DNA from: Gracilaria gracilis
Taxonomy: Eukaryota > Rhodophyta > Florideophyceae > Gracilariales > Gracilariaceae
Assembly (NCBI GenBank): GCA_030374805.1
Contig: JARGSG010000041.1
Location: forward strand, 186,001-250,000
Length of the DNA stretch: 64,000 nucleotides
Reading direction: 5' to 3'
Made by a program: the position numbers and the translations under genes
The notes under the pieces: generated by a model
Told to the model about the DNA's origin: nothing
Database searches by the model: none
Seen by the model: only the letters and a program-made list of their open reading frames with translations
Shown: piece after piece, positions 44,177 to 55,492 of the stretch
Layout of the letters: every line of letters begins with the position of its first letter
Numbering within the stretch: position 1 is the stretch's first letter

Positions 44177-46760
44177 CACCCTCCTAAATCTTCACTATGG
44201 TGACCATGTCTCTCTCTCTATTTGTGGATACGGGAGATCTATTAGACCTCCAAACATCTCTTTCTAGAGGACCAGTAAACGAAAGATTCTGTTTCACATC
44301 GTACGGCACACGGCATGTAGCAATCTTTGAATATTAGAGCACATCTTCTGAATATACCATAGAATTTGAAATCCTTAAATGAGGTAATTGGTGAGGCACT
44401 TGGATACCTGGCGTGACTAAAGCCAAAGGTATAGGAAGTATCATGCTATGCTTTCCGTCATATGATAGACGAGAAAACCGTGTTTGCTAGAATTTGATAA
44501 CTTGTCCTGTTAAGTGGAGCACGTATCCAGGATACCTCACTTCCCTTTTTAGTTTGCGTTGGGATCAGGGGAGGTCTAAACATATTCATACAGATTTGAC
44601 AGCCCACTTGGGGTAGTACAAACTCACACTTGGAGCATATCGTTCTTTAGATGCGCCGTCATTACGCTCAGCGTCAGTTCCAAAGTGAATGTGAAAGTGA
44701 GTTTAATAAACTTGAAACTGAAATTGCAGTGCGAAACACCTATTCATCTTGAACAGCTTTCGGTAACATAACATGACCACAGAATCCTTGATGGATCCCT
44801 CCCAATTGGTATAGCACGATGCTAAGAACGCTGTCACAGCCTGACGTTCAACAACTTTTTTTGCTGACATTTTGAAGGGTGCAAGCCGACGTCACTTTCC
44901 TAAGATACACAAACTCTGGGAACCGTTCCCAATCAATTTTTTTGTTGTTGTCTTTCAACCCTACATTGCCTCTGTAAGGCAAAAATAAATTCAATTTCCC
45001 TTAGCCGGTTCAGATGTAACTAGGAATGTTTCATTAGAGTTCCATGAAGTAATATATATTGATTGGATTGTTCCACATGATTTTGTTCTAGGTCACTGAG
45101 ATGCAGCCTATGGTTCACACTTTTCGCCAAAGCTTTACTCTCCAGTCATGTGGTCGACGATCACAGCAGCGACCGTCATCACCTTTCGAGATGCAAGCTT
45201 CGGAACATTGAAACCTGTTCGTAAACCAAGCTCCACTGTCTATAGTTCAATTTTTCAATCAAATTTTGGTGTTACCTTGCAAACATGTGCGACGTTGTGG
45301 AATAAACTTTTCTAAGAGCTATGTTCTATATCCAAACCAAAGCACTTGTTATTTGGTCTCTTTTTCTTCGCAAATATTCAACCAAACACGTCAATGCTTC
45401 TCTTTGCAGAGTAGATGATAACACGTTCAGAAAATGGTGCTGGATATTTGTATATAAATTACGAAGCATAAGAGCAGTCGTTACTAATGACCTGTTTACC
45501 ATTTCATTTTCTGTTTCAATCTGAAATATATTACTTTCTAGATGTCCCTAGAATCTCGGTATTCACAAGCTTCCATTCACTCTTGCTAGATGCCAGTTGA
45601 TGGTACTGATTATCCGATTGCAGAACCAAAGCCTTCTTCATCAAATTGGTGCTCGCATAAATTTCATATAACCTTATAGCCGTAAGCGGCTCTGCGACCC
45701 CATTTACTGCTCTGCGACCCCATTTATGGCACTGCACTGCAGGGGGAACCCAAAGAGGAATCAGGTTTCGCCTCCCACTAAGTGTACGTAAATAGAAATT
45801 GCGTAGGTAGCCACTGCGCAAGTAGCGCCCTAGACTAGTTTCGCTACTCTTTTGGCGCTCGCAGTCGTTGCATTTAAGCCATGACTCGACTCCATCTCAG
45901 TATGGAGCGGGCAGCGAACTTCATCATTAACGAACAACTCTCGTAGTTCGCTACAAGCCGCCTTGCGATACGAAACTGGTACCGGTATTCATATTGGTTA
46001 TATTGTATGGATTAATAGTGGTGTGCCATGGACTTTACTCTGTTCTCAATATTTTTTCATCGTGATCTGAAGAAAAATTTAGACACAAACTCACTTGTTC
46101 TGAAGATGCCGGATATGAAGATAATACCTGTCTAACCAACGAAAGAGTTAAAGATAACCACAAAAACCTGCATGGATCTATACGAACCAGAACCAGGCAT
46201 GAGAACCTACATCACTTTTTGAAACAAATTGAGTTCCTGAGAAGAAACTTTCGTCATAAGCGCGCTCCACATTCGACGTGCTTTCATGCCGTTGCTACTT
46301 CTAATAGTAAGAAGATATATAAAATTTGAACTTCACTTGCTGTGTTCTTACGAGATGGTTGGTAAGCAATAAGTAACGTCAATATTATCTCCAAAATTAC
46401 ACCAATATCCGTGAGTGTGATACAGAAATCTCAAAACATATTGGTATCGTGAGTGAAACGACGTTAAAATAAAGGTGTTGGATAATTAAATGTAGGTAAA
46501 CGGAGGAAGAGCATTTGGAAAGCTCAGCAATCCTAGCAAACACCATTTCATGAAGCCGGCAGCGCGCTCGGTACGTGTGGTTAGTTTGAAAAGAGATGAA
46601 GAAGAACCGAGTTACGCTTGAAAGGATATGATATGGTGCGGGTTGGTTTTAAATTTGAACGGATTCCCGAAAAAAAAAGCAGCGTTTTCCAGAACTGGAA
46701 GCGATAATCAACAAGTATAGGTCAAACTTCGAGATGAAAGTTGTTGATGGGAGCTCAAAC
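44177..46760. other. Unassigned AT-rich region
   Basis: No domain or repeat pair was recognised apart from the short tandem at 45690. Between about 45540 and 45850 the - strand is open for 96 codons without a recognisable product. Confidence 0.45.
45690..45726 (+). repeat. 20-bp tandem duplication
   Basis: CTCTGCGACCCCATTTA occurs at 45690-45706 and again at 45710-45726, exactly 20 bp apart. It may be a slippage or footprint product. Confidence 0.7.
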
Positions 46761-46847
46761 TGAGTAGACGTCACCCACACTATTTGTGTGGTTGATATTT
46801 TGTGTGGTAAACAGTAATTAAAGTCCGACAGAAATAGTGCGGGTTCA

Positions 46848-47777
46848 GAAATAGTTTGGCCCACACTAATTCATGTGAGGTGTGGCACGCATTTCCGCAC
46901 AGCGCGTGTGATACACGTGTGGTACACAGTGTGTCAGTGTACGAATTTCTCTACTTGGATATTTTTTCGATATTTTAGTTTTCTACGGATGGTGCACGGG
47001 AGTGCACCGCATGGTCCTCGCCGACTCTTCTGTCTACTTAAGCGCCACTGCCCCTGTGGTAAGTGGCAGAGACGGAGGAGATGTTGCACAAGTCAGCATC
47101 TTATTGGTTGTTGCAGATAAAAATGCGTTTAGAGTCTAGTTTGGAAGGTTTGATTGCGAATAAAAAGGCCGTAGCGGTCACATCTCGACCAACTCCGGCC
47201 AGACCACTTCTCCTTCCACAACGACCCCCCATCTTCCTTCACAGCAAATTTTGTGTTGCTTCTCCTTGTTCTTTCCCCCCTTCAACCTTTTCTTTTCTCT
47301 TGGCGGCTTGGTCTCCCGCCCTCTTCCGACAAGAGCTTGAAAAGCACTACTCTTTTCTTGAGTCTGTCTTGTGCTTCTGCTGTGGGGGTGTTGCTCCCCG
47401 CAGGTGATCCACGTTCGGTCCTGCGAGAGGGAGCTTCTGCTTTGGTGTTGTCGTTTCGTGTCAATTTCCGCCCGCACTAGACCTATATTTTTGGTCCTGC
47501 TGTGGCTTACGATTGCTACACGTTTCAGCTTCGTCGTCGATACTTTGCACAGTTTGTGTGTTTACAACGGACTCTTGCCTACTACCGCTACACAGCGTGT
47601 TGGGCTGGTACTCTCGAGAGCACTTTTTGTTGTGTCCCCTTTGCTTTGTGTTTGTGTCCCCCCGTCCTTGGGTCTGTCATTACCCGCACCGTTTCCCCTA
47701 TCAAAATGGTGTTCTCATGGCGGGAATCGAAACGGGAGTCACCAAAATAGTGTGGCCCACACATATTGCAGTGACCA
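46848..47777. repeat. Pair of palindromic GTGTGGCCCACAC repeats, possible non-autonomous element
   Basis: The sequence around 46848-46885 (AAATAGTTTGGCCCACACTA) recurs at 47744-47777 (AAATAGTGTGGCCCACACAT). The core is a palindrome like those at the ends of the pogo-like element at 13265-15410. Further GTGTGG words crowd 46770-46940. The 0.86 kb between is pyrimidine-rich from 47200 to 47700 and has no recognised protein. A related non-autonomous transposon is possible, but ends and duplication are not defined. Confidence 0.3.
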
Positions 47778-47939
47778 CCTGTACAGCATTTATACGTTTT
47801 GGAACGCAATTGTAGTTCAACGTACAGCACTGCACCAATGTGCAGAATTATGTAATCATTGCACTCTGGTGGTGCTGGTTGGTCGTTTGTGCATTTGCAC
47901 TAAACGTTTCTACCGCACCTGTATCCAAGAATCAGGCGG

Positions 47940-48230
47940 TTATGAATTTTCTACAGCTCGAGCCAGGCCTGTAGCTAGAGCCGGGGATATAGCTGGAGCT
48001 GGAGCTGTAGCTGGAGCGGTGGCTGTAGCTGGGGCCGGAGCTGTAGCTGGAGCCGAGGCTGTAGCTGGAGCCGGGGCTGGATCTGGGAATGGGAAACTCT
48101 GTATAGCAAGAATGGCGCATAAGTCGAATTCAAGAGAGACTAGAGCGACCGCAGTGATAGGAGCGGCTGCCGCTGAAAGCAGCAGCATCGAAAGCGAGAC
48201 TAGAACAAAACCAGGGAACTTCATCATCAT
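47940..48230 (-). CDS. Small secreted Ala/Pro-repeat protein
   Basis: The complete 96-codon frame begins with three consecutive ATGs and ends in TAA. Residues 4-23 (FPGFVLVSLSMLLLSAAAAP) form a good signal peptide with an AAAAP cleavage region. A short middle includes two more hydrophobic stretches. Residues 52-85 are a repetitive AP/AT tract (PAPAPATASAPATAPAPAT), probably an extended or glycosylated region. The gene is not part of a recognised transposon. A pyrimidine/GT-rich upstream region lies beyond 48230. No homolog is recognised. A similar protein remnant lies at 56026-56388. Confidence 0.6.
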   Translation of the reverse strand: MMMKFPGFVLVSLSMLLLSAAAAPITAVALVSLEFDLCAILAIQSFPFPDPAPAPATASAPATAPAPATATAPATAPAPAISPALATGLARAVENS

Positions 48231-48769
48231 GGCTGGAATTCTTGGTGATGTACTAACTGCAGCTTAAAAGCGACGATGTGCGGAGAGAGTGTTGCAGTGC
48301 TGAAATGTGGCGGACAGGAACTAAGACTGGGTGTAATTTATACCGATACGGAGAGAGGAAAAGGCATCGGAATCGGACATCTCTTATGATTGAGAAATCA
48401 AGCGCTAGCGAACAAAACCAGCACGAGGACGATTGGACTTGCGCGTGACAGAAGTTAGAAGAGGGACTTTGAATGGCCTCACATATTTTAAGCATGGGCA
48501 CAAATGAGCCCATTTTGATTTCACGTTTGTAGGATTTTACTTTTATACAGCGATGGGTAAGTGTATCTCTTTGGCATTGTCCTCAGTTTCTTCACTTCTC
48601 AAAGCACGTACACGTGTAGCGTACGTCGTGTGAGGCAATGGCCGATCAAGAGCCCAACGGGGGATACCGGTCGGTGTAGTTACGATCGTGTACAGTACTG
48701 TAGCTCATTTGTTTGCGGGCGTACGTAAAAGCGTTCGGTGACCCCGCGCTACTGTAACCGTACCCCGTG
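48231..48769. other. Flank between secreted-protein gene and Copia-1
   Basis: It would hold the promoter of the - strand gene at 48230. No clear TATA box or other feature is recognised. Confidence 0.4.
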
Positions 48770-48774
48770 GTACA

Positions 48775-48980
48775 TGTAGGAAGCGAGGTGGACGGGAAAG
48801 TGTCGAATCGGCTCAAACGCATAGTTGACCGTCGGCAGGCACAGCGCCATGCCGAACGATCATGCGATTTATTTCGCCCATGCAGGGAACCGGCGCAGCG
48901 CTGTGCGCCCGGTCCCGCACTGCGCATATATTACGTATGTGCTGCGCTCTCGCCTTGCATGAGGCCGACGCATGTCAACA
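48775..48980 (-). repeat. Copia-1 3' LTR
   Basis: On the element strand it runs TGTTGACATGC... to ...CTTCCTACA, with TG/CA ends. A short purine run (GAAAGATGG, 48989-48981) directly upstream on the element strand is the likely polypurine tract. Target duplication GTACA adjoins at 48770-48774. Confidence 0.95.
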
Positions 48981-49449
48981 CCATCTTTCAAGGTGAAGCG
49001 ACTACTCTTCTTGCACTACATCTCAGACCCAGTGTCTGAACCACAAAACAAAAAACTTAATAGCACAGGTCGAAGAGCTAGATCTGTAGACAAGGTTCCT
49101 TCTCGAATTCGTCTCATCTTTGGCAACATCTTTCAGATACCAAAACTGTAGTGCTTAGTTTCAACATACTGAACTTGTTCAATAAACATTCGTACGTCAC
49201 ACACAGGTACTTCTACAAGACACGACTACAAAGACCATACTTGTTCACACCGGTAAACGCCAAACCCAAGTAACACGTCAAAACCCTGTGGGAAAAATAC
49301 ATGTACCTTTGCGGGAAAAAGAAGAGGGATTGTGAACCAAAACAATTTCATCACAAAAAAATTAATAAACCTACAAAAGATGCAAACAATCACAGCAAAA
49401 TATAACAAACTAAGTAGTTAGTTTGGTTAGCTAGTCCCAACAGTTCACA

Positions 49450-52113
49450 TTAGAACGAGTCAATATTCATCAAGCTGACCATCTTTTTCACATCATTGAG
49501 GGACGCTTTCTTGGTCAATATGTCAGCAACTTGAAGACTTTTTGGGATGTGTTCAAAGCAAAGGATTCCGCTCCGGTGCTTGTCTCTGACATGATGCATC
49601 TTCAAATTAATATGTTTGTTCCGACCAGAGATCTGAGGGTTCGTGATCAAGGAAAGCGCAGCCGAGCTATCCACTTTGACTTTGGTAGATTCATACCAAT
49701 AGATCTCGCTCCAAGGCCGCTGGTGTGCGAATTCATAGAATGACTTCCGAGTCCATGTAACGTCTTTTGCGCAAGTAGATATTGATATATACTCCGCCTC
49801 TGCAGACGACAAAGCAACAACGGTCTGCCTTCTCGACTTCCACATTATTGGTGTGTCGTTGACGACGATAACATAGCCTGTCGTGGATTTCCTGGACTCC
49901 ATACATCCGCCCCAATCAGCGTCAGCGTGCGCACAAAGGGGAGACGGAGAGATTGAACGACCTGAATGATAGTGTAGACCATAGTCCAGTGTGCCACCTA
50001 GATACCTGAAAAGACGCTTAAGTAATGCCATGTGTCGAGCACAGGGATTGTGGAGGTGCTTGGAGAGAGCCAATATCGGAAAAGTTAAGTCCGGTCTTGT
50101 AGAGATGGCAATGTAAAAGAGTCCTCCAATTCCGGACCTATACTCGGCGTGCCCTTGCGGGAAGAGGGAGCGTTCCTACTCTTTCGTGGGGAGTAGGTCA
50201 GCGGAAGTAGGTAATGCAGATCTAACGGCGTTCGCTCCAGGCATGTTGAGCTTCTTGAGTAGTTGTACCGCATATCCGTATTGATTAACCTTGATTCCAG
50301 CTGGCGATCGTTCGATACTCCAACCTATGAAGGTCTTTAGTTCACCATACAGTTTAACATCGAACGTATCGAAGAGTTTTCGCTTAAAGTCCTGGAAAAG
50401 ACTTGCGTCGTTAGATGCAAACGCGCAATCGTCGACTATCACCGCAAGTAACACAAAACGTTCGTTTTCCCGGTACATGAATACGCGTGCATCCAGTGGT
50501 GAGGTCACAAAATTCCACGAGAGAAGTTCCTCGGAGAACAGTGATCCCCATATAACGCCTGCTTGCACAGCTCCGTATATTGAGTTCAAGAGTTTGCAGA
50601 CGTAGCCTGGTTTCTCCGGAATACCGGATGAGAAGGTGGGCTGTTCCATAATGATGGGAACATCGAGTTTTCCGTAAAGATAGGCGTTTGAAATGTCCGC
50701 CCCTTCCAGGAAAAGGTTGTTGGCAGCAGAGAATGAAAGGAGGATGCGCAGGGCTTCATGACATGCTACTGGAGCGTAGGTATTGAAAGGATCAAAGTCG
50801 GTGAAAGGCTTTTGCCTGTCTCCCCGTAGACAGAAGCATGCCTTTTTCAGAAACTTTATACCGATCTTATCGAGCATCTTCTTTTTGAAGACCCAAGTAT
50901 ATGGTACGGGCTTCATTCCTGATTCTAGTGGTACCAGTTCCCAAGTTCTCCTGCGCATAAGCGCATTCATCACACGGTCTATAGCTTTGCACCATCTGGG
51001 ATCTTTGCAGGGTTGACTGAAACTGTTCGGAACAGCAGGATCATCTAGAGATTTCTTCGATATCCACTCGCGAGGAAATTTGTGAGTGATTGCCGTGAAG
51101 GTTTGCACTAAGTGTTCTTCTAAGTCTAAAGTATCGCTGTCATTATGAATCATTTGGGTGTCCTCCGTTTCCTGTTGTCTCGATATACCTTCCAGTAGAA
51201 GAGATATGTTTGGTAAAGGAGAGGAGTTCACGGCCTTGAAATCCAGGATGCGGCAAGTAGTAACCGAGTTCTTCTCCGGCACAAACACACGAGCGAGTGT
51301 GATGTCGCTTTGAATCTCTAAGAAGTGCGTGAAGAGAGAAGGAGGGAGGAACTTCTTTGATGCCACGGTCTTAGACCGATATACGAAGGCATAACCAGGC
51401 TGACCGAAGTTCGGAATGTTTGTGAAGTCGATTGTTGTTAATGGGTCCCATTCCAGAATCCGTATCCGTCCTTTTATTCGTGAAGGCAGAGCTCGATTGC
51501 GCAGCCAGTTAGCGTGGTTCATTGCCTCTGCCCAGAAGGCAATATGCAATTTGCTCGCAAAGAGAAGCACCCGAGTCCTTGCCCAGCGTTCCTGGATAAG
51601 TCTCTCCGCGGCGCCATTAGATTCAGAGGCGTAAGCAGGCGAGAAGTCTAGAACAATGCCGTGATCGAAGCAGAACGAGTCCAACTCGGTGCTTTTGTGT
51701 TTGACGGCCCCATCCAAGCCAAAAATTTTCAAGCGAGACGAGTGATTGAGCTCCAGTTCCGATCGGCGTTTGAACCAATCCAGGTGCTTTAAGACACTAG
51801 CACCGGTCTTGTCCTTCAGAAAGAATACGTCCGACTTGGATGTGCAGTCATATAGAATGGTCATAGCGTAGGTTGCCCCAGAAAGAGATGGCGAAATCTT
51901 TCCAGATATGTCCATGTGGATGAGTTCCAAAAGACTTGATCTGGAAACTGATCGCGGTCGAGCGACTAATGGATTCCGTTTCTTCTTGCCCATAAGGCAA
52001 GGAACGCACGTCAAAGAATCCAAGATGGAGCGTTGAAAGTAAGGCACTGAGTCGAAAGACTTGGCGAGACTTTGATATCTACTTGAGTGAAATGACCAGT
52101 TCGCTCGTGCCAC
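49450..52113 (-). pseudogene. pol: Copia-1 integrase, reverse transcriptase and RNase H
   Basis: One frame runs from 52113 to 49450 with a single TAG at 50178-50176. Integrase: LELIHMDISGKI (first Asp), GLDGAVKHKSTELD (second Asp) and SNGAAERLIQ (Glu). RT: WELVPLESGMKPVPYTWVFK, YAPVACHEALRILLS, FLEGADISNAYLYGKL, PGYVCKLLNSIYGAVQAG and catalytic VIVDDCAF near 50430. RNase H: CAHADADWGG, VVALSSAEAEYIS, VDSSAALSL, KHINLKMHHVRD and VADILTK. All catalytic residues checked are present, so only the frameshift and two stops of the whole element separate it from coding competence. Confidence 0.95.
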
Positions 52114-53609
52114 TCCAGAGCAAGCTCTTGTTTGTTGTTGCTCGCGTTGACGACCACCACTTGCTTGTCAGTATCAGTGATGTCCATGACGAAGAGGCCT
52201 TCTTTGATTTCAGTTTCCCAAATGATTTCAGAGTTTCGCTTGGGGTCCATGATGAAACACCCATTGAATGGGCGAATGGTTGAGGTGAACTCCATCATGA
52301 AATCGATACTCAGAACACCAACCGAAAGGATGTTCGACTCAAAGGCAGGTGCGTGGTAGGCATCGATCACTGTACCACGGTTCAAAGGAATCCAGACATG
52401 ACCTTTGCCAACAAGACGAGCTGTTCCTGGAGCAGCCTGAACAGTTTCGATCTCGATTCGCTCGTATCGGATGAACGAATGACGTGAATGAAAGAAATGG
52501 TATGTAGCCCCAGAGTCAATGAATGCCAAATCCAACTTGGATTGTGAAAGGAGGGCGATCTTGCTCTGAAACTTAGCCATATTGCAATTGAAACCAGGTG
52601 AAGGAGGTGGATCATCACGCCTTTGTACCACATAAGAACGAGGGTTGGGTGTGCGGTTCTCATTTCCTTCCCCCCTTGGTGAAAAGCGTGAGTTCCAGTT
52701 TGAGTGGCCAGATCTCCCTTGGTTTTGATGCGAGTTGTACTGTGACCCATTTATACCCCGTCTACTTGGTTGACGACTATTACCGTTGCAAGAGTTGTTG
52801 TTAGTGTTCTGGCCTTCTTCCCGCTTACGTTTGTAACAGTCTCTGGCGAAATGACCGCGGCGTCCACAATAGTAGCAGTTATTGTCCCCTCCTTCACGGT
52901 TGGATAAGATGTTGCTTTTTCCAGTCCGACGTTTACGTCCGCCTTTCTTGGCTGTGTTAGCCTTAGGTTGTGTAGATGAAAGAGGGGTAGATGTAGATGA
53001 CGTATGGGGATTGTTTGTGTTCTTCCTTCTGGCTACTTCGGCTTCGACAGCGTTTATGATTGCGTCGAAACCGGCGTCTGTGAGGTTGTACATCATGGCT
53101 AAAGGGGCGAAGGAGTTGGGAAGACTTCGGATTAATTTGTGTACCTTTTCTTTTTCGGAAAGTTCTTCGTCGTAGGTAGCCAGTTCTCCAACGATTGCTA
53201 GAAGGATAGAAACATGTTTATTCTAATCATTATCGTCTTTGAACACGAGAGTGTCCAGACGATGGCGGATGTTTTGGACGGCCTGTGTATTAGAAGTTGT
53301 GTACGTTCGTTTCAACTCGTCCCACAGGTTCTTGGCTGTCTTCTCGTCATCATAGACGAATGTCCGCACGAGGGCTAAGGCTGAGTCTCCGAGGCAGAGA
53401 GTTATTGTGCTCTTAGCCTTTACTAATTTCTCAAACCAAGCCTTGTGCACACTATTGTTAGCATTGAATCCTTCGGGGCGAGGATCTAGTCCGGATAGGA
53501 AAGGGTCGTCCCGGCGGAGATAAGCTGTGAGACGACGACGCCAGAGAATGTAGTCAGTAGGTACCTTTAACTTCGGTAGCTTTCCAAAGAGATAGTTGGA
53601 ACCCGACAT
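52090..53609 (-). pseudogene. gag-pol: Copia-1 gag, zinc knuckle, protease and pre-integrase region
   Basis: The ATG at 53609 is chosen because the Copia-2 protein starts at the same place (MSG.N..LG/FGKLPKLKV). The capsid-like UBN2/DUF4219-type region has YLRRDDPFLSGLDPRP and AVQNIRHRLDTLV. A TAG at 53225-53223 replaces Trp of Copia-2. CYYCGRRGHFARDC (about 52880-52840) is a CCHC knuckle. FIDSGATYHFFHS (about 52530) is the protease active site. LEWHERTGHF (about 52117) is the GAG-pre-integrase motif. The frame is lost at about 52090, and integrase continues in another frame. Confidence 0.9.
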
Positions 53610-53701
53610 TCTGGCAAACGGGGGAGAGTGGATGATCAACCTCCTTAAGCGAGAAAAGAATATCGCGACCTACAGGGTAGGAACGTTTTCAGTGATCAAC
53701 C

Positions 53702-53787
53702 TTCCTCTTCTTATTCTTCTTCTTCTTCTTCTTCTTCTTCTTCTTCAACTTCTTCTTCTTCAACTTCTTCTTCTTCTACTTCAAGGT
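53702..53787 (-). repeat. GAA microsatellite in Copia-1 leader
   Basis: On the + strand CTT/TTC triplets repeat for about 85 bp with two interruptions (CAACTT), about 95 bp upstream of the gag ATG on the element strand. Copia-2 has a shorter, broken CTT-rich tract at the same place (about 61960-62000), so the tract is an old leader feature that expanded here. Confidence 0.8.
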
Positions 53788-54787
53788 GTTATGCTTGATG
53801 TGACCCCAGCTCAACGCAGGGAGCTAGGCGATCGGTGAAGTACGGGTCCTTGCAATTAAGCAGCCAACCCCGCACCACAACGACCCAACCTTCGAAGGAT
53901 ATTCCCACAACCGAAGAGCGGTAGGTACTTCACTTCTTGACAGACAGTTAGAAAATGTGATAGAGAAATCGCGAACCGGATCCACCAGAAACCGTTTTCG
54001 CGGAACACGGTTTTAGTGAAAACGGAAAGACAATTTTTCGCCATTGAAATCGCGGGGTTCCGTCGCCAAAACCACGCTTCCGCCGTGAACGTGTAGGCGA
54101 GAAAATATTTTGTGGCCACCTGTTCTTGCGTAGAAAATGTGCAGGCTGTTGCGCAACACTTATCTTACAGGAGATATTGTAAAATTGAAGACCAGCCGAG
54201 GAGAATAAGAATTAGAGCGATGTGTGACGAGCCAAAAATATCAAGCTTCCGATAACGAGAGAGTTGACAGTAGAGAAATGCGTAGCCAACCCCAGTTATG
54301 AAAGTTCGGTTGAGTCCGGCGTGCAAGAATTGAGATACCTAGAAGCTGGTCCGAATATTCTGGTGGCAGCGGAACAGCCGGATAAGGGCCGACGATACAT
54401 TAGGCCGGAGGTTGTTTTTCAGACATGCCGGAGGTTGTTTGTCAGACATGAAGTTCATTCCAGCAACGATATTGTAGAGACCAAGCCACATGTCCCCACT
54501 TCACCTCTTTCGACGGTCGATGAACCCAGACACGCGATGCTGTTGCGTGTGGGTGACCTAGACAATGGCTAAAACAATGCCTTGCCACCACTGCTGGAAG
54601 CCCCGGCGGTGCAAACGGAATCCACCGGAGGCACGGACCAATCGCAGAGTAGTTTCGAAGCGGGGACAGTAGAGCTCCTGCATCCGGGCGCGGACGCAAG
54701 GTGGCACGCCGTCGAGGTGCTGTAGCGTAGCAGTAGGCCGAGGAGGCACATGCGGCGTCCAGAATCGAAGGCGAGGTGGGGGTGGAA
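53788..54787. other. Copia-1 leader without coding evidence
   Basis: The 1.7-kb leader between the 5' LTR and gag holds no recognised protein. A short direct repeat (TGCCGGAGGTTGTTT...CAGACAT) lies at about 54408-54450. Confidence 0.5.
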
Positions 54788-55180
54788 GCAGAGACGCGGA
54801 GGCAGAGACGCGGAGGCAGAGACGCGGAGGCAGAGACGCGGAGGCAGAGGCGGCGCACGGCGGGAAGGCGGGGTGAAGGCAGACGGTTAGAGAGGCGCGG
54901 CGAAAGCAGAGGCGGCGGGAGAGGCGTGGCGAGGGCAGTGGTGGCGGAAGAGGCGCGACGAAGGCAGAGGCGGCGGGAGAGGCGCGACGAGGGCAGTGGT
55001 GGCGCGAGAGGCGCGACAAAGGCAGAGGCGGCGGGAGAGGCGCGACGAGGGCAGTGGTGGCGCGAGAGGCGCGACAAAGGCAGAGGCGGCGGGAGAGGCG
55101 CGACGAGGGCAGTGGTGGCGGGAGAGGCGCGACGAAGGCAGAGGCTGCGGGAGAGGCGCGACGAAGGCAGAGGCAGTGCG
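54788..55180. repeat. GC-rich minisatellite in Copia-1 leader
   Basis: Two tandem arrays are present. The first has a 14-bp unit (AGACGCGGAGGCAG) about four to five times at 54788-54850. The second has a 29-bp unit (GCGACGAAGGCAGAGGCGGC plus GGGAGAGGC) about ten times at 54898-55180, with alternate units varying so that the higher-order period is 58 bp. Long ORFs on both strands here (including 330 codons at 55434-54442) are by-products of the repeat. Copia-2 has no such array. Confidence 0.85.
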
Positions 55181-55263
55181 CGGCGGAGAGATGTGGTGGA
55201 CGGAGAGCAGCGGCAGCGGAGGCATCGAGGGAGAAGGTTGCCTGAGGGCCTGGGGCAGCGGCG

Positions 55264-55281
55264 CCCCAGACGATGATACCA
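55264..55281 (-). promoter_or_regulatory. Copia-1 primer-binding site
   Basis: Directly after the 5' LTR the element strand reads TGGTATCATCG. Its first eight bases match the 3' end complement expected for initiator-Met tRNA, the usual copia primer. Confidence 0.7.
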
Positions 55282-55487
55282 TGTAGGAAGCGAGATGGAC
55301 GGGAAAGTGTCGAATCGGCTCGAACGCATAGTTGACCGTCGGCCGGCACATCGCCATGCCGAACGGTCATGCGATTTATTTCGCCCATGCAGGGAACCGG
55401 CGCAGCGCTGTGCGCCCGGTCCCGCACTGCGCATATGTTACGTGTGTGCTGCGCTCTCGCCTTGCATGAGACTGACGCATGTCAACA
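55282..55487 (-). repeat. Copia-1 5' LTR
   Basis: It is the same length (206 bp) as the 3' LTR with about nine mismatches. Target duplication GTACA adjoins at 55488-55492. At 206 bp it is short for promoter plus R and U5, which is common in copia elements. Confidence 0.95.
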
Positions 55488-55492
55488 GTACA

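Larger units (their letters stand above)
48775..55487 (-). mobile_element. Full-length Ty1/copia retrotransposon (Copia-1)
   Basis: The element is 6,713 bp with 206-bp LTRs at both ends and a perfect 5-bp target duplication GTACA (48770-48774 and 55488-55492). Internally, on the - strand, come a primer-binding site, a long leader, gag with zinc knuckle, protease, integrase, RT and RNase H: the copia order. Lesions are one stop in gag (53225-53223), one frameshift (about 52090) and one stop in pol (50178-50176). The LTRs differ at about nine positions by eye, so it is fairly young. Confidence 0.95.

Noticed and set aside
47371-48267. 298-codon + strand ORF
   Set aside because: It overlaps the antisense secreted-protein gene, whose frame has a signal peptide and start. 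The + frame mirrors its repeat and has no recognised domain.
52083-53175. + strand ORFs across Copia-1 gag/protease
   Set aside because: They are antisense shadows of a clearly identified gag-protease frame.
54442-55434. 330-codon and 289-codon ORFs on the - strand and 166-codon ORF on the + strand
   Set aside because: They are open only because the GC-rich tandem repeat has no stop codons. They run into the copia LTR and lack any domain.
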